This document shows positions 19,174-29,945 of a DNA stretch of 46,750 nucleotides, piece by piece. Within the stretch, counting starts at the first letter, position 1, and each line of letters opens with the position of its first letter. Origin of the DNA: Pantoea eucrina (GTDB lineage Bacteria > Pseudomonadota > Gammaproteobacteria > Enterobacterales > Enterobacteriaceae). The stretch lies in assembly GCF_002095385.1 (NCBI RefSeq), contig NZ_MIPP01000030.1, positions 1 through 46,750 of the forward strand. Direction: 5' to 3'. Position numbers and translations under genes: made by a program. A model generated the notes under the pieces. That model did not search any database, had not been told where the DNA came from, and saw only the letters and a list, made by a program, of their open reading frames with translations.

Positions 19174-19839
19174 ATGAGCACCTTAAGTCAGGAAGCCGCC
19201 CTGGTTCATGAAGCGCTGCTGGCGCGCGGTCTGGAAACGCCGTTACGCGCCCCGGTGCGCGAAATGGATAGCGAAACGCGCAAGCGTGAAATTGCCGGTC
19301 ACATGACGCAAATCATGCAGCTGCTGAATCTGGACCTGGAAGATGACAGCCTGATGGAGACGCCGCATCGCATCGCAAAAATGTATGTGGATGAGATTTT
19401 CTCAGGTCTCGATTACGCCAACTTCCCGAAAATCACCGTTATCGAAAACAAAATGAAAGTGGACGAGATGGTGACGGTGCGTGACATCACGCTGACCAGC
19501 ACCTGCGAACACCATTTTGTGATCATCGATGGCAAGGCGACGGTGGCCTACATTCCCAAAGACAAAGTGATTGGCCTGTCGAAAATCAACCGCATCGTGC
19601 AGTTTTTCGCCCAGCGCCCGCAGGTGCAGGAGCGGCTGACGCAGCAGGTGCTGGTCGCGCTGCAGACGCTGCTTGGGACGACTAACGTGGCGGTGTCGAT
19701 TGATGCAGTTCATTACTGCGTAAAAGCGCGCGGCGTGAAAGATGCGACCAGCGCAACCACGACCACGTCGCTGGGCGGGCTGTTTAAATCGAGCCAGAAT
19801 ACGCGTCAGGAGTTCCTGCGCGCGGTACGTCATATCTGA
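19174..19839 (+). CDS. folE: GTP cyclohydrolase I
   Basis: 221 aa, nearly identical to E. coli FolE (222). It converts GTP to 7,8-dihydroneopterin triphosphate, the first step of tetrahydrofolate synthesis. Zinc ligands in TSTCEHHF (Cys111, His114) and HYCVKARG (Cys182); the motif [20 protein letters not shown] is complete. ATG 19174 is chosen because [15 protein letters not shown] aligns with the E. coli start; a longer frame begins inside the leader. Confidence 0.97.
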   Translation: MSTLSQEAALVHEALLARGLETPLRAPVREMDSETRKREIAGHMTQIMQLLNLDLEDDSLMETPHRIAKMYVDEIFSGLDYANFPKITVIENKMKVDEMVTVRDITLTSTCEHHFVIIDGKATVAYIPKDKVIGLSKINRIVQFFAQRPQVQERLTQQVLVALQTLLGTTNVAVSIDAVHYCVKARGVKDATSATTTTSLGGLFKSSQNTRQEFLRAVRHI

Positions 19840-19845
19840 TCCCCA

Positions 19846-19869
19846 GGCGGCCCCGGTGCCGCCTTTTTT
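19846..19869 (+). terminator. Rho-independent terminator after folE
   Basis: GGCGGC (19846-19851), 6-nt loop, GCCGCC (19858-19863) and six T. It lies only 17 bp before the yeiB start, so yeiB expression depends on readthrough. Confidence 0.85.
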
Positions 19870-19886
19870 GATGGCTGAGGGCCGCA

Positions 19887-21047
19887 ATGCAACGCTACCA
19901 GGCGCTGGATTTTATTCGCGGATGCGCGGTTCTGGGCATTTTGCTGCTCAATATTACCGGCTTTGGCCTGCCGTCAGCCGCCTATCTTAATCCCGCCTGG
20001 CAGGGCAGCGTTACGCCGCAGGATGCCTGGACCTGGGCGATACTGGACGGGCTGGCGCAGCTGAAATTCCTCACGCTGTTTGCACTGCTGTTTGGCGCCG
20101 GACTGGCGCTGCAGATCCCCCGCGGTAAGCGCTGGATCAGCACGCGCCTGACGCTGCTGGTGCTGCTCGGGTTTATCCACGGCGTCTTCTTCTGGGAAGG
20201 GGATATTCTCCTCGACTATGGGCTTATCGGCCTGATTATCTGGCGTCTGCTGCGTGAAGTGCCCTCTGAGCGTGCGCTGTTTCAGACCGGCGTGCTGCTC
20301 TATCTGGTCGGCTGTGCGGTGCTGCTTATCTTCGGAGCGATCTCCGGCAATCAGAGCAGCAGCGGCTGGCAGCCAGGTGCCGCTGTGCTGGAATATGAAA
20401 GTTACTGGAAGCTGGTGGGCGGCTGGGAAGCGGTACGCAACCGGCTCGATCTGCTCGCATCGGGCCTGATGGCGCTGGCATCCCAGTATGGCTGGCAGCT
20501 GGCGGGGCTGATGCTGATGGGTGCCGCGCTGCTGCGCTGCGGCTGGCTGACCGGTGAGTTCAGCCTGCAGCACTACCGGCGCGCCGCACTGCTGCTGCTG
20601 ACGACCGGCTGGCTAATCGCGGTGCCGGGTATCGTTGCGCAGTGGCAGCTGCAGTGGGCGCAGCGCTGGACCAGCTTTTATCTGCAGGTGCCGCGCGATC
20701 TCGCCTCGCCTTTTATCAGCCTCGGCTATGCGGCGCTCTGTCTCGGCTTCTGGCCTGCGCTCGCGCGTAACCGGCTATGCAACCTGATTCAGGGAGTGGG
20801 GCGCATGGCGCTGAGCAACTATCTGTTACAGACGCTAATCTGTACCACGCTTTTCTACCGGTTTGATCTCTTCCTGTACTTTAACCGGTTACAGCTGCTG
20901 GCGCTGGTGCCCGTTATCTGGGTAGTCAATCTTCTCTTCTCAGCGCTCTGGCTGCGCTATTTTCGTCAGGGGCCGCTGGAGTGGCTGTGGCGCTGGCTGA
21001 CGCAGCGTCTCTCTGCAACCGGCACCGCAGTGCCGCCTGTCAGATAA
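19887..21047 (+). CDS. yeiB: YeiB, DUF418 inner-membrane protein
   Basis: 386 aa against 385 in E. coli. About ten hydrophobic segments; N-terminal RYQALDFIRGCAVLGILLLN and LFALLFGAGLAL, C-terminal VGRMALSNYLLQTLICTTLF and GPLEWLWRWLT, all hallmarks of DUF418/YeiB proteins. The function is not established. Ribosome site TGAGGG upstream of ATG. Placed between folE and galS as in E. coli. Confidence 0.93.
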   Translation: MQRYQALDFIRGCAVLGILLLNITGFGLPSAAYLNPAWQGSVTPQDAWTWAILDGLAQLKFLTLFALLFGAGLALQIPRGKRWISTRLTLLVLLGFIHGVFFWEGDILLDYGLIGLIIWRLLREVPSERALFQTGVLLYLVGCAVLLIFGAISGNQSSSGWQPGAAVLEYESYWKLVGGWEAVRNRLDLLASGLMALASQYGWQLAGLMLMGAALLRCGWLTGEFSLQHYRRAALLLLTTGWLIAVPGIVAQWQLQWAQRWTSFYLQVPRDLASPFISLGYAALCLGFWPALARNRLCNLIQGVGRMALSNYLLQTLICTTLFYRFDLFLYFNRLQLLALVPVIWVVNLLFSALWLRYFRQGPLEWLWRWLTQRLSATGTAVPPVR

Positions 21048-21077
21048 TGACCTGCATCACAAAGATCGCATAAAGCA

Positions 21078-21093
21078 ATGTAACCGTTTTCAT
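21078..21093. promoter_or_regulatory. GalS/GalR operator upstream of galS
   Basis: ATGTAACCGTTTTCAT matches the gal operator consensus. Its centre is 19 bp upstream of the CRP-site centre, the same spacing as the external operator and CRP site of the E. coli gal promoter. Confidence 0.8.
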
Positions 21094-21096
21094 TGA

Positions 21097-21112
21097 TGTG
21101 AGCTGTTTCACG
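21097..21112. promoter_or_regulatory. CRP site upstream of galS
   Basis: TGTGAGCTGTTTCACG, 9 of 10 fixed positions of TGTGA-N6-TCACA. A class II position (-41.5) would put the start near 21146, 43 bp before the ATG. Confidence 0.82.
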
Positions 21113-21188
21113 TAGCTGAAGTCTGCGGCCTGACACTATAGCGCTATTACGCGCCCGTCGCGTCTTTCAGCCTTTGTGGAACCGCTGC

Positions 21189-22229
21189 ATGATAACGATT
21201 CGTGATGTCGCCCGACTGGCGGGAGTTTCTGTTGCCACCGTGTCGCGCGTGCTCAATAACAGCAGTGCCGTCACCTCTGATACCCGCGACGCCGTGCTGC
21301 AGGCGGTGGAATCGCTGGGCTATCGTCCGAACGCCAACGCACAGGCGCTCGCCACCCAGGTCAGCGACACGATTGGTGTCGTTGTCATGGATGTCTCCGA
21401 TCCCTTTTTTGGCGCGCTGGTGAAAGCGGTGGATACCGTGGCGCAGCGGGTGCATAAGCATGTTCTCATCAGTAATTCCTGGCATCAGGAAGATAAAGAG
21501 CGGCACGCCATTGAGGTGCTGATCCGTCAGCGCTGCAATGCGCTGGTGGTACATGCGAAAACGCTTTCAGACGCTGAACTCACGCAGTTTATGGATCAGG
21601 TGCCGGGAATGGTGCTGGTTAACCGGGTGATCCGCGGCTACGAGCATCGCTGCGTCTGTCTCGACAATGTAACCGGTGCGCAGGTTGCCACCCGCATGCT
21701 GCTGCAGCAGGGGCATCAGCGTATCGGCTATCTCAGCTCCAGCCACCCGATTGAAGATGTGGCTCAGCGCCGCGATGGCTGGCTGCAGGCGCTGTCAGAG
21801 CAGGGTATCCAGCCGGCAGAGGCGTGGATCGCCCATGCTGAACCCGATATGCAGGGCGGTGAAGCCGCGATGGTGGAGCTGCTCGGGCGCAATTTGCATC
21901 TGACCGCCGTGTTTTCCTATAACGATGGCATGGCGGCTGGCGCCCTGACGGCGCTGAAAGATAACGGCATTCAGGTGCCGCAGCATTTTTCTGTCATCGG
22001 TTTTGATGACATTCCTATTTCCCGTTACACCGATCCCCAGCTGACAACCGTACGCTATCCCATTGTTTCTATGGCAAAACTGGCAACAGAGCTGGCGCTG
22101 AAAGGCGCAGCCGGTGAGCTGGATCCTCAGGCATCGCACTGCTTCATGCCTACGCTGGTGCGGCGTCACTCAGTGGCCCAGCGACAAATTGTGGAGTCGA
22201 TCACTAATCCAGGCGATAGCGCCATGTAA
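21189..22229 (+). CDS. galS: Galactose isorepressor
   Basis: 346-aa LacI/GalR-family repressor of mgl and its own gene, induced by galactose. Helix-turn-helix [20 protein letters not shown], then the periplasmic-binding-protein-like core. The extended match to E. coli GalS (346 aa) includes [20 protein letters not shown] and [18 protein letters not shown] use ATG 21189, which matches the E. coli start. Its stop codon lies inside the mgl operator. Confidence 0.95.
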   Translation: MITIRDVARLAGVSVATVSRVLNNSSAVTSDTRDAVLQAVESLGYRPNANAQALATQVSDTIGVVVMDVSDPFFGALVKAVDTVAQRVHKHVLISNSWHQEDKERHAIEVLIRQRCNALVVHAKTLSDAELTQFMDQVPGMVLVNRVIRGYEHRCVCLDNVTGAQVATRMLLQQGHQRIGYLSSSHPIEDVAQRRDGWLQALSEQGIQPAEAWIAHAEPDMQGGEAAMVELLGRNLHLTAVFSYNDGMAAGALTALKDNGIQVPQHFSVIGFDDIPISRYTDPQLTTVRYPIVSMAKLATELALKGAAGELDPQASHCFMPTLVRRHSVAQRQIVESITNPGDSAM

Positions 22230-22239
22230 CCGTTTCCAA
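22224..22239. promoter_or_regulatory. GalS/GalR operator of mglBAC, upstream copy
   Basis: ATGTAACCGTTTCCAA overlaps the galS stop codon. Its centre (22231.5) is about -60 relative to the start predicted from the CRP site and -10. Confidence 0.82.
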
Positions 22240-22241
22240 TA

Positions 22242-22257
22242 TGTGATTACATTCACA
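22242..22257. promoter_or_regulatory. CRP site of the mglBAC promoter
   Basis: TGTGATTACATTCACA, a perfect TGTGA-N6-TCACA. Its centre is exactly -41.5 for a start at 22291. Confidence 0.92.
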
Positions 22258-22278
22258 GTTAATTACCAGACCGCTCAC

Positions 22279-22291
22279 TATGATGGCAGCG
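22279..22291 (+). promoter_or_regulatory. mglB promoter -10 element and predicted start
   Basis: TATGAT at 22279-22284 with a start six bases later at 22291, consistent with a class II CRP promoter. This leaves a leader of about 245 nt before mglB. Confidence 0.65.
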
Positions 22292-22379
22292 TCTTACCGG
22301 ACTGAAACATCATGAAACGCCGGGTCACGCCTCTCCGGACAGGTTTCAGTAGCCGATTGAAATGGTTCACAACACTCTT

Positions 22380-22395
22380 CAGGAAGCGGTTACGT
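22380..22395. promoter_or_regulatory. Candidate second gal operator inside the mglB leader
   Basis: CAGGAAGCGGTTACGT matches the E. coli gal internal operator GTGGTAGCGGTTACAT at 12 of 16 positions. It lies about +97 and 156 bp from the upstream operator. Confidence 0.55.
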
Positions 22396-22536
22396 ACAGG
22401 GAAGTCAGGATAGGGAGAGCGGTCCGGCTAACGCCCGCGCCTGCTCCAGAATGATAGCGTTTCAACCGACTGCGTTCGCTGCCCGCAGGCAGCAGGGCGC
22501 AATGAAATACCCTGCATAATTAAAACCGGAGATACC

Positions 22537-23532
22537 ATGAATAAGAAGGTTTTCACGCTCACAGCACTGGTTGCCAGCATGATGTTTGGTGCAACTGCAC
22601 ACGCCGCCGATACCCGCATTGGCGTGACCATTTACAAATATGATGACAACTTCATGTCAATGGTGCGTAAGGATATCGAGAAAGAGGCGAAAACGCTGGG
22701 CGGCATTCAGCTGCTGATGAATGACTCGCAGAATGACCAGTCCAAACAGAACGATCAGATTGACGTGCTGATGGCCAAGGGCGTGAAAGCGCTGGCAATT
22801 AACCTGGTAGATCCGGCAGCGGCAGCGGTAGTCATCGACAAAGCAAAAGCCAATGACGTACCGATTGTGTTTTTCAACAAAGAGCCGAACGCCAAAGTGC
22901 TGGCCAGCTATCCGAAAGCCTATTATGTCGGTACAGACTCAAAAGAGTCAGGTATCAAACAGGGCGAGCTGATTGAGAAGCACTGGAAATCGACGCCAGC
23001 CTGGGATCTGAACAAAGATGGACAGATTCAGTTTGTCCTGCTGAAAGGCGAGCCAGGCCACCCGGATGCTGAAGCGCGTACCAAATATGTTATCGACACC
23101 CTGAACAAAGATGGCATCAAGACGCAGCAGCTGGCGATGGATACCGCAATGTGGGATACCGCTCAGGCGAAAGATAAAGTCGATGCGTGGCTCTCCGGTC
23201 CGAACGCTAACAAAATTGAAGTGATTATTGCCAACAACGATGCAATGGCAATGGGCGCGGTTGAAGCGCTGAAAGCACACAACAAATCAAGCATTCCGGT
23301 GTTTGGTGTCGATGCGCTGCCAGAAGCGCTGGCGCTGGTGAAATCGGGTGCGATGGCGGGTACCGTGCTGAACGATGCGGAAAACCAGGCGAAAGCCACG
23401 CTGGATATCGCGAAGAACCTGGCAGATGGCAAAGAGCCAACCGCGGGCACTAACTTCAAGATGGAAGATAAAGTGGTTCGCGTGCCTTATGTCGCCGTAG
23501 ATAAAGAGAACCTCTCTCAGTTTGCGAAGTAA
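22537..23532 (+). CDS. mglB: Galactose/methyl-galactoside ABC transporter, periplasmic binding protein
   Basis: 331 aa. Signal peptide of 23 residues ([23 protein letters not shown]), then the mature D-galactose/D-glucose-binding protein beginning [17 protein letters not shown]. The calcium loop DLNKDGQIQ is present. It feeds MglAC and, in E. coli, the Trg chemoreceptor. The leader of about 245 nt contains a second gal operator. A hairpin follows the stop, as expected for the most abundant protein of the operon. Confidence 0.97.
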   Translation: MNKKVFTLTALVASMMFGATAHAADTRIGVTIYKYDDNFMSMVRKDIEKEAKTLGGIQLLMNDSQNDQSKQNDQIDVLMAKGVKALAINLVDPAAAAVVIDKAKANDVPIVFFNKEPNAKVLASYPKAYYVGTDSKESGIKQGELIEKHWKSTPAWDLNKDGQIQFVLLKGEPGHPDAEARTKYVIDTLNKDGIKTQQLAMDTAMWDTAQAKDKVDAWLSGPNANKIEVIIANNDAMAMGAVEALKAHNKSSIPVFGVDALPEALALVKSGAMAGTVLNDAENQAKATLDIAKNLADGKEPTAGTNFKMEDKVVRVPYVAVDKENLSQFAK

Positions 23533-23541
23533 TCTATTCCG

Positions 23542-23562
23542 GGCGCGGCAATTTGCCGCGCC
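23542..23562 (+). terminator. Intercistronic stem-loop mglB-mglA
   Basis: GGCGCGGC, AATTT, GCCGCGCC, without a T-run. A likely RNase barrier that keeps mglB mRNA in excess over mglAC. Confidence 0.75.
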
Positions 23563-23601
23563 TTATTGCATCTGCATACGCTTTTTTTAGCCAGGTAAAT
23601 T

Positions 23602-25122
23602 ATGGCCAGTGAGAATCCGACCACACAGCGTGAATATCTGCTGGAGATGACGAATGTCTCGAAATCATTTCCAGGGGTGAAAGCCTTAGATAATGTGAAT
23701 TTGAAAGTGCGGCCGCACTCCGTCCATGCCTTAATGGGTGAAAACGGCGCCGGAAAATCGACATTATTAAAGTGCTTATTTGGCATCTATAAAAAAGATA
23801 CGGGGAGTATTCTTTTTCAGGGCCAGGAGATTGACTATAAAAGCTCCAAAGAAGCGCTGGAAAATGGCGTCTCAATGGTGCATCAGGAATTAAACCTCGT
23901 GCTGCAGCGCAGCGTGATGGATAATATGTGGCTGGGTCGCTACCCGCGTAAAGGGCCATTTGTCGATCAGGACAAAATGTATCGCGATACCAAAGCGATC
24001 TTTGATGAGCTCGATATTGATATCGATCCGCGCGATAAAGTGGCGAATCTTTCTGTATCGCAGATGCAGATGATTGAAATTGCCAAAGCGTTCTCCTATG
24101 ACGCCAAAATTGTCATTATGGATGAACCGACCTCTTCGCTGACGGAAAAAGAAGTTAACCACCTGTTTACTATTATTCGTAAACTAAAAGATCGCGGCTG
24201 CGGTATTGTCTATATCTCGCATAAGATGGAAGAGATCTTTCAGCTGTGCGACGAGATCACCATTCTGCGCGACGGACAGTGGATCGCCACTCAGTCGCTG
24301 GAAGGGCTGGATATGGATAAGATCATCGCCATGATGGTGGGCCGTTCGCTTAATCAGCGCTTCCCGGATAAGAGCAACGTGCCGGGCGAGGTGATTCTGG
24401 AGGTCCGCAACCTCACTTCACTGCGTCAGCCCTCGATTCGCGATATCTCATTTGACCTGCATAAAGGGGAGATCCTCGGTATCGCCGGGCTGGTGGGTGC
24501 CAAGCGTACCGATATCGTTGAGACGCTGTTTGGCATTCGCGAGAAGTCGGGCGGAACTATCCGGCTGCACGGCAAAGCGATCAACAACCACAGTGCAAAC
24601 GAAGCGATTAACCACGGTTTTGCACTGGTGACAGAAGAGCGTCGCTCCACCGGGATCTACGCCTATCTCGATATCGGCTTTAACTCGCTTATCTCCAATA
24701 TTAAAAAATATAAATCCAGTATCGGCCTGCTTGATAATAAGCGTATGAAGAGCGATACCCAGTGGGTTATTGACTCGATGCGGGTAAAAACGCCAGGTCA
24801 CCATACGCAGATTGGCTCGCTTTCAGGCGGTAACCAGCAGAAGGTCATTATTGGCCGCTGGCTGCTGACCCAGCCGGAAATATTAATGCTTGATGAACCT
24901 ACGCGCGGTATTGACGTAGGGGCTAAATTTGAAATTTATCAGCTGATTTCAGAACTGGCCAAAAAAGAGAAGGGCATTATTATTATCTCCTCAGAAATGC
25001 CAGAGCTGCTGGGTATAACCGATCGTATTCTGGTAATGAGTAACGGTCAGGTAGCCGGTATTGTCGATACAAAAACGACCTCGCAGAATGAAATCCTGCG
25101 TTTAGCGTCATTACACCTTTAA
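23602..25122 (+). CDS. mglA: Galactose/methyl-galactoside ABC transporter ATPase
   Basis: 506 aa with two ABC domains. Domain 1 has Walker [14 protein letters not shown], signature [14 protein letters not shown] and Walker [13 protein letters not shown]. Domain 2 has a degenerate Walker A ([14 protein letters not shown]), normal for this family, signature [14 protein letters not shown] and Walker [15 protein letters not shown]. Preceded by AGG and followed 18 bp later by mglC. Confidence 0.97.
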   Translation: MASENPTTQREYLLEMTNVSKSFPGVKALDNVNLKVRPHSVHALMGENGAGKSTLLKCLFGIYKKDTGSILFQGQEIDYKSSKEALENGVSMVHQELNLVLQRSVMDNMWLGRYPRKGPFVDQDKMYRDTKAIFDELDIDIDPRDKVANLSVSQMQMIEIAKAFSYDAKIVIMDEPTSSLTEKEVNHLFTIIRKLKDRGCGIVYISHKMEEIFQLCDEITILRDGQWIATQSLEGLDMDKIIAMMVGRSLNQRFPDKSNVPGEVILEVRNLTSLRQPSIRDISFDLHKGEILGIAGLVGAKRTDIVETLFGIREKSGGTIRLHGKAINNHSANEAINHGFALVTEERRSTGIYAYLDIGFNSLISNIKKYKSSIGLLDNKRMKSDTQWVIDSMRVKTPGHHTQIGSLSGGNQQKVIIGRWLLTQPEILMLDEPTRGIDVGAKFEIYQLISELAKKEKGIIIISSEMPELLGITDRILVMSNGQVAGIVDTKTTSQNEILRLASLHL

Positions 25123-25140
25123 TGAAGCAAGGGCTTTAAA

Positions 25141-26151
25141 ATGAAAGCGACTACTAAAAAGAATGCGCTAACCTGGTTAAAAGAGGGCGGTATTTACGTC
25201 GTCCTGTTTGTTCTGCTGGCGATTATTATTTTCCAGGATCCGACGTTTTTAAGTTTAATGAACCTGAGTAACATCCTGACGCAATCGTCGGTGCGTATTA
25301 TTATCGCGCTGGGCGTGGCCGGGCTGATTGTGACTCAGGGTACTGACCTCTCCGCCGGGCGGCAGGTTGGCCTGGCGGCGGTAGTGGCGGCGACGCTGCT
25401 GCAGTCGATGGATAACGTGAACAAGGTTTTCCCGCATCTGGAAACCATGCCGATTCCGCTGGTTATTCTGGTAGTGTGCATTATCGGCGGCGTGATTGGC
25501 CTGGTAAACGGCGTGATCATCGCATACCTCAAGGTAACGCCGTTTATTACCACGCTGGGTACGATGATCATCGTGTATGGTATTAACTCCCTCTACTACG
25601 ATTTTGTCGGTGCCTCGCCGATCGCTGGCTTCGATGCGGGCTTCTCCACCTTTACCCAGGGTTTCCTGCGCTTTGGTGACTTCAAGCTCTCGTTTATCAC
25701 CTTTTACGCCATTATCGCTATCGTGTTTGTCTGGATCCTGTGGAACAAAACCCGCTTCGGTAAAAACATTTTTGCGATTGGCGGTAACCCGGAAGCGGCA
25801 AAAGTTTCAGGCGTTAACGTGCCGTTCAACCTGATTCTGGTCTATGCCCTGTCAGGTGTGTTCTATGCGTTTGGCGGTCTGCTGGAAGCGGGCCGTATTG
25901 GCAGCGCCACCAACAACCTCGGCTTTATGTATGAGCTGGATGCGATTGCCGCCTGCGTGGTGGGCGGCGTCTCCTTCGCCGGCGGTGTGGGTACGGTCGC
26001 AGGCGTCGTGACCGGGGTAATTATCTTTACCGTAATCAACTACGGCCTGACTTACATCGGCGTGAACCCTTACTGGCAGTACATCATCAAGGGCGGCATC
26101 ATTATCTTCGCCGTGGCGCTGGATTCACTGAAATACTCGCGCAAGAAATAA
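25141..26151 (+). CDS. mglC: Galactose/methyl-galactoside ABC transporter permease
   Basis: 336-aa inner-membrane permease of the ribose/xylose/galactose branch (BPD_transp_2). About nine hydrophobic segments; conserved ALGVAGLIVTQGTDLSAGRQ, TPFITTLGTM and ELDAIAACVVGGVSFAGGVG. Forms the channel with MglA. AAGGG precedes the start, and the terminator follows at 26171. Confidence 0.97.
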   Translation: MKATTKKNALTWLKEGGIYVVLFVLLAIIIFQDPTFLSLMNLSNILTQSSVRIIIALGVAGLIVTQGTDLSAGRQVGLAAVVAATLLQSMDNVNKVFPHLETMPIPLVILVVCIIGGVIGLVNGVIIAYLKVTPFITTLGTMIIVYGINSLYYDFVGASPIAGFDAGFSTFTQGFLRFGDFKLSFITFYAIIAIVFVWILWNKTRFGKNIFAIGGNPEAAKVSGVNVPFNLILVYALSGVFYAFGGLLEAGRIGSATNNLGFMYELDAIAACVVGGVSFAGGVGTVAGVVTGVIIFTVINYGLTYIGVNPYWQYIIKGGIIIFAVALDSLKYSRKK

Positions 26152-26170
26152 GCGTGAAGTAACGGAAAAA

Positions 26171-26195
26171 GGCTGCGCTGGCGCAGCCTTTTTTT
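26171..26195 (+). terminator. Rho-independent terminator of mglBAC
   Basis: GGCTGC, GCTGGC loop, GCAGCC then seven T. It ends the galactose operon before the convergent sanA. Confidence 0.92.
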
Positions 26196-26218
26196 ATGGC
26201 TGCCGGCCGCAGCAAAGG

Positions 26219-26950
<732 letters not shown>

Positions 26951-27069
26951 TCAACAGGCAGGATTCAGGGTGCTTCAAGGCTACTTGAGCCGGGGCGGCT
27001 AAGCAAGCTCACCCCGGCTGGCTGATGTTTTTTTCGGCAGTGCCGGATCGAAATCCGGCGCTGAGGCGA

Positions 27070-28767
27070 TCAGATAGAGGTACGGCGGTAGTGGCGATAC
27101 TGCGGCAGCCAGAAGTTGTTGTGAACCGCTTTAGAGAGCACATCCTCCGACGTTACCACGGCAACGCCAGCCAGCTGTGCCGCTTTGCCCACTTCCATCG
27201 CAATCAGTTTAGAGACGCCCTGAATATCTTTGATCTCCGGCAGGACCGGACCTTCGCCGTCGTTAACCAGCGGCGAGCAGTCAGCCAGCGCGCGGCTGGC
27301 GGTCATCAGCATGGAATCGGTCACGCGCGTTGCGCCCGCGGCAATCACGCCGAGTCCGATGCCCGGGAAGATATAGGAGTTGTTGCACTGGGCAATCGGA
27401 TAGGTTTTGCCTTTCCAGGTCACCGGTGAGAACGGGCTGCCGGTGGCAACCAGCGCGGCACCGTCGGTCCAGGCGATGATATCCGCCGGCGTCGCTTCCA
27501 CGCGTGACGTCGGGTTAGAGAGCGGCATCACTATAGGGCGTTTGCAGTGCTTGTGCATCTCGCGAATGATCTCTTCGGTAAACAGGCCTGGCTGGCCCGA
27601 TACGCCGATCAGAATATCGGGCTGCGCGTTGCGCACCACATCCAGCAGCGAAATCGTGTCGCTGGTGACGTCCCAGGCTTTCAGATTGTCACTTTTCTGC
27701 ACCAGCCTGCTCTGGAAGTCGAGCAGGTTTGGCAGCTTATCGGTGAGCAGACCAAAGCGGTCAACCATCATGACGCGCGAACGCGCTTCATCATCGCTCA
27801 GTCCTTCCGATTTCATCTGCGCAACGATCTGTTCAGCGATACCACAGCCTGCAGAACCGGCGCCGAGGAAGACCACTTTCTGCTCGCACAGGCGGCTGCC
27901 TGCGGCGCGGCTGGCGGCAATCAGGGTACCAACGGTAACGGCTGCGGTGCCCTGAATATCGTCGTTGAAGCAGCAGATTTCATCGCGATAGCGCTGCAGC
28001 AGTGGCATAGCGTTTTTCTGTGCAAAATCTTCGAACTGCAGCAGGACGTTTGGCCAGCGACGTTTCACCGCCTGAATAAATTCATTCACAAACGACTCAT
28101 ACTCTTCGCCGCTAATGCGCGGATGACGCCAGCCCATATAGAGCGGGTCGTTGAGCAGCTGCGGGTTATTGGTTCCGACATCCAGCACCACCGGCAGGGT
28201 ATAAGCCGGACTGATGCCGCCGCAGGCGGTATAGAGCGACAGTTTACCAATCGGAATACCCATGCCGCCGATGCCGAGGTCGCCCAGGCCAAGAATGCGC
28301 TCGCCATCCGTGACCACAATAACCTTCACATTCTGCTTGGTGGCGTTCTGCAGCATGTCTTCGATGCGATCGCGATTGTTGTAGGAGATAAATACGCCGC
28401 GCGCGCGACGGTAAATTTCGGAGAAGTGCTCGCATGCCGCGCCCACGGTCGGGGTGTAGATAATCGGCATCATCTCTTCCAGATGATTATCCAGCAGGCG
28501 GTAGAACAGGGTTTCGTTGGTATCCTGGATATTGCGCAGATAGACGTGCTTGTCGTTATTGTTTTTGAAATCCAGGAACTGACGCCAGGCGCGTTCCGCC
28601 TGCTCTTCAATGGTCTCAACCGCATCCGGCAGCAGGCCATTAAGATTAAATTCGTTTCGCTCTTCCAGAGAGAAGGCGCTGCCTTTATTCAGCAGCGGAA
28701 ATTCCAGCAGAATCGGACCCGCATAGGGGATATAGAGCGGGCGTTTACTTTCGTACTCGAGTTCCAT
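27070..28767 (-). CDS. maeA: NAD-dependent malic enzyme (malate dehydrogenase, oxaloacetate-decarboxylating)
   Basis: 565 aa, identical in length to E. coli MaeA (SfcA). It converts malate to pyruvate and CO2 with NAD, for gluconeogenic growth. The catalytic Tyr lies in [17 protein letters not shown] and the acid residues for Mg in [16 protein letters not shown] and [13 protein letters not shown]; the NAD fold is [19 protein letters not shown] precedes the ATG. It stands alone, 131 bp upstream (on its strand) of sanA. Confidence 0.97.
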   Translation of the reverse strand: MELEYESKRPLYIPYAGPILLEFPLLNKGSAFSLEERNEFNLNGLLPDAVETIEEQAERAWRQFLDFKNNNDKHVYLRNIQDTNETLFYRLLDNHLEEMMPIIYTPTVGAACEHFSEIYRRARGVFISYNNRDRIEDMLQNATKQNVKVIVVTDGERILGLGDLGIGGMGIPIGKLSLYTACGGISPAYTLPVVLDVGTNNPQLLNDPLYMGWRHPRISGEEYESFVNEFIQAVKRRWPNVLLQFEDFAQKNAMPLLQRYRDEICCFNDDIQGTAAVTVGTLIAASRAAGSRLCEQKVVFLGAGSAGCGIAEQIVAQMKSEGLSDDEARSRVMMVDRFGLLTDKLPNLLDFQSRLVQKSDNLKAWDVTSDTISLLDVVRNAQPDILIGVSGQPGLFTEEIIREMHKHCKRPIVMPLSNPTSRVEATPADIIAWTDGAALVATGSPFSPVTWKGKTYPIAQCNNSYIFPGIGLGVIAAGATRVTDSMLMTASRALADCSPLVNDGEGPVLPEIKDIQGVSKLIAMEVGKAAQLAGVAVVTSEDVLSKAVHNNFWLPQYRHYRRTSI

Positions 28768-28924
28768 GCAATGTTTGCTCCGGTTGCAGTGTTTGCTGAC
28801 GTATCGCTACGAAAAGGTCACGCCAGATCTGATTATTGTGAAGGTCTGGCGCCCGATCCTATGAAAATTCCGGCAGATGTACAGCTTTTGTTAACAGCAG
28901 GTCACAAAAGCGGTAAAAGGATCA

Positions 28925-29821
28925 CTAAACGGATGTTTTTGAAACTAAAGTAATCGTCAGCTCGCGGCAGCCGAGCGCGGCGAGCGTCGCCCGCGTGGCG
29001 TCCGCCTGCGTCAGCGTACCCTCTGCAGACTCGGCCAGCGCCGCGCGGCGAATAGTTTCCAGCGGTTCATGATGCATATTCATCAGGATCAGCGCGGCCT
29101 GCAGCGGCGGCAGGCTCGGGTTGAAGGCGGCATTCTCCGCATAGCGGCCGCTGTAAATGGCGCCGCTGTGGCTCTCCAGTGCCACGCCGCTGTAGCTGAA
29201 GCTATAAGGCGCGTGGCTCTGGCTGGCAGCCCGGATTGCCGCCTGCTGCAGCGCATCGCCGGCAGGAGCAAAGGCATGGTCAACCGGCGTCATCAGCCGT
29301 TCGGTAATATTGAGGTCGGCAGGACCAAATGCATCGGGCAGGTAGTGGGCCAGCGTGTTCACGTCACGGCCCGGCAGGCTGATGCGGATCGCCGTGCCGC
29401 TGTTCAGCTCATTCATAAACTGACGGCAGTGGCCGCACGGCGTGTAGTTAACCGTAATCGCCTCGATCCCGGTTTCACCGCGCAGCCAGGCGTGGGTAAT
29501 CGCGCTCTGCTCAGCGTGCACTGTCTGCTGCATCGTGGCACCGCGAAACTCCATATTCGCCCCAAAATACCAGTGGCCGCTGACGCCGCGCGCGATAGCG
29601 CCAACGCTGAAGCGCGAGAGCGGTGCAACCGCGCAGCAGGCGGCAAGCGGCAGGAGCGCCAGCGCCAGCGCATCCTCTTCCAGTCCGGTCGCCTGCTGCA
29701 GCGTTATCCGCTCATCGGGGCGGAGAACGCCGTGAAAATCGGGCGCGTCCAGCAGCGGCTGCAGCGCCTGCTGCAGGGGCAACGGCAGGTCGGAGAAAGC
29801 GGAAGAGAATCGTGGATGCAT
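28925..29821 (-). CDS. cdd: Cytidine deaminase
   Basis: 298 aa (E. coli 294). It deaminates cytidine and deoxycytidine. Zinc and catalytic residues: His102 and Glu104 in TVHAEQSA, Cys129 and Cys132 in [10 protein letters not shown] second, inactive deaminase fold follows, as in the homodimeric enterobacterial type. I use ATG 29821 (MHPRF, as in E. coli): the in-frame ATG at 29836 would place the GAGG ribosome site inside the coding region. The leader contains a strong hairpin and CRP-like sites. Confidence 0.95.
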   Translation of the reverse strand: MHPRFSSAFSDLPLPLQQALQPLLDAPDFHGVLRPDERITLQQATGLEEDALALALLPLAACCAVAPLSRFSVGAIARGVSGHWYFGANMEFRGATMQQTVHAEQSAITHAWLRGETGIEAITVNYTPCGHCRQFMNELNSGTAIRISLPGRDVNTLAHYLPDAFGPADLNITERLMTPVDHAFAPAGDALQQAAIRAASQSHAPYSFSYSGVALESHSGAIYSGRYAENAAFNPSLPPLQAALILMNMHHEPLETIRRAALAESAEGTLTQADATRATLAALGCRELTITLVSKTSV

Positions 29822-29837
29822 GGTATCAGGCCTCATT

Positions 29838-29871
29838 AACTCATCAGCGGCGGTGCGCCGCCTGCTGAGTT
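29838..29871 (-). promoter_or_regulatory. Stem-loop in the cdd 5' leader
   Basis: Reading minus, AACTCA pairs with TGAGTT and an inner CAG/CTG plus CGGCG/CGCCG continue the stem; 34 nt in all, ending only a few bases before the cdd ribosome site. It could affect translation or transcript stability. Confidence 0.5.
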
Positions 29872-29874
29872 ATA

Positions 29875-29890
29875 TGTGATCCATGTCGCT
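29875..29890. promoter_or_regulatory. Weak CRP-like site upstream of cdd
   Basis: TGTGATCCATGTCGCT, 8 of 10 fixed positions. Between it and the next site lies CTTGCATT (minus, 29904-29897), one base from the CytR octamer GTTGCATT. E. coli cdd is controlled by CRP and CytR. Confidence 0.4.
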
Positions 29891-29922
29891 ATGACAATGC
29901 AAGCTCATTGAGTTGTTTCAAC

Positions 29923-29942
29923 TTTGCGAGATCTCTCGCAAA
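29923..29942. promoter_or_regulatory. Perfect palindrome resembling a CRP-S (TGCGA-type) site
   Basis: TTTGCGAGATCTCTCGCAAA is a perfect 20-bp palindrome containing TGCGA-N6-TCGCA. Its centre is 50 bp from the CRP-like site at 29875. It sits 3 bp past the yohK stop, so a role as a transcript-end hairpin is also possible. Confidence 0.5.
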
Positions 29943-29945
29943 CTT

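Noticed and set aside
27547..28953. A 468-codon open frame antisense to maeA
   Set aside because: Mirror of a GC-rich conserved gene; no motif, no ribosome site, low-complexity Q/R/H-rich translation.
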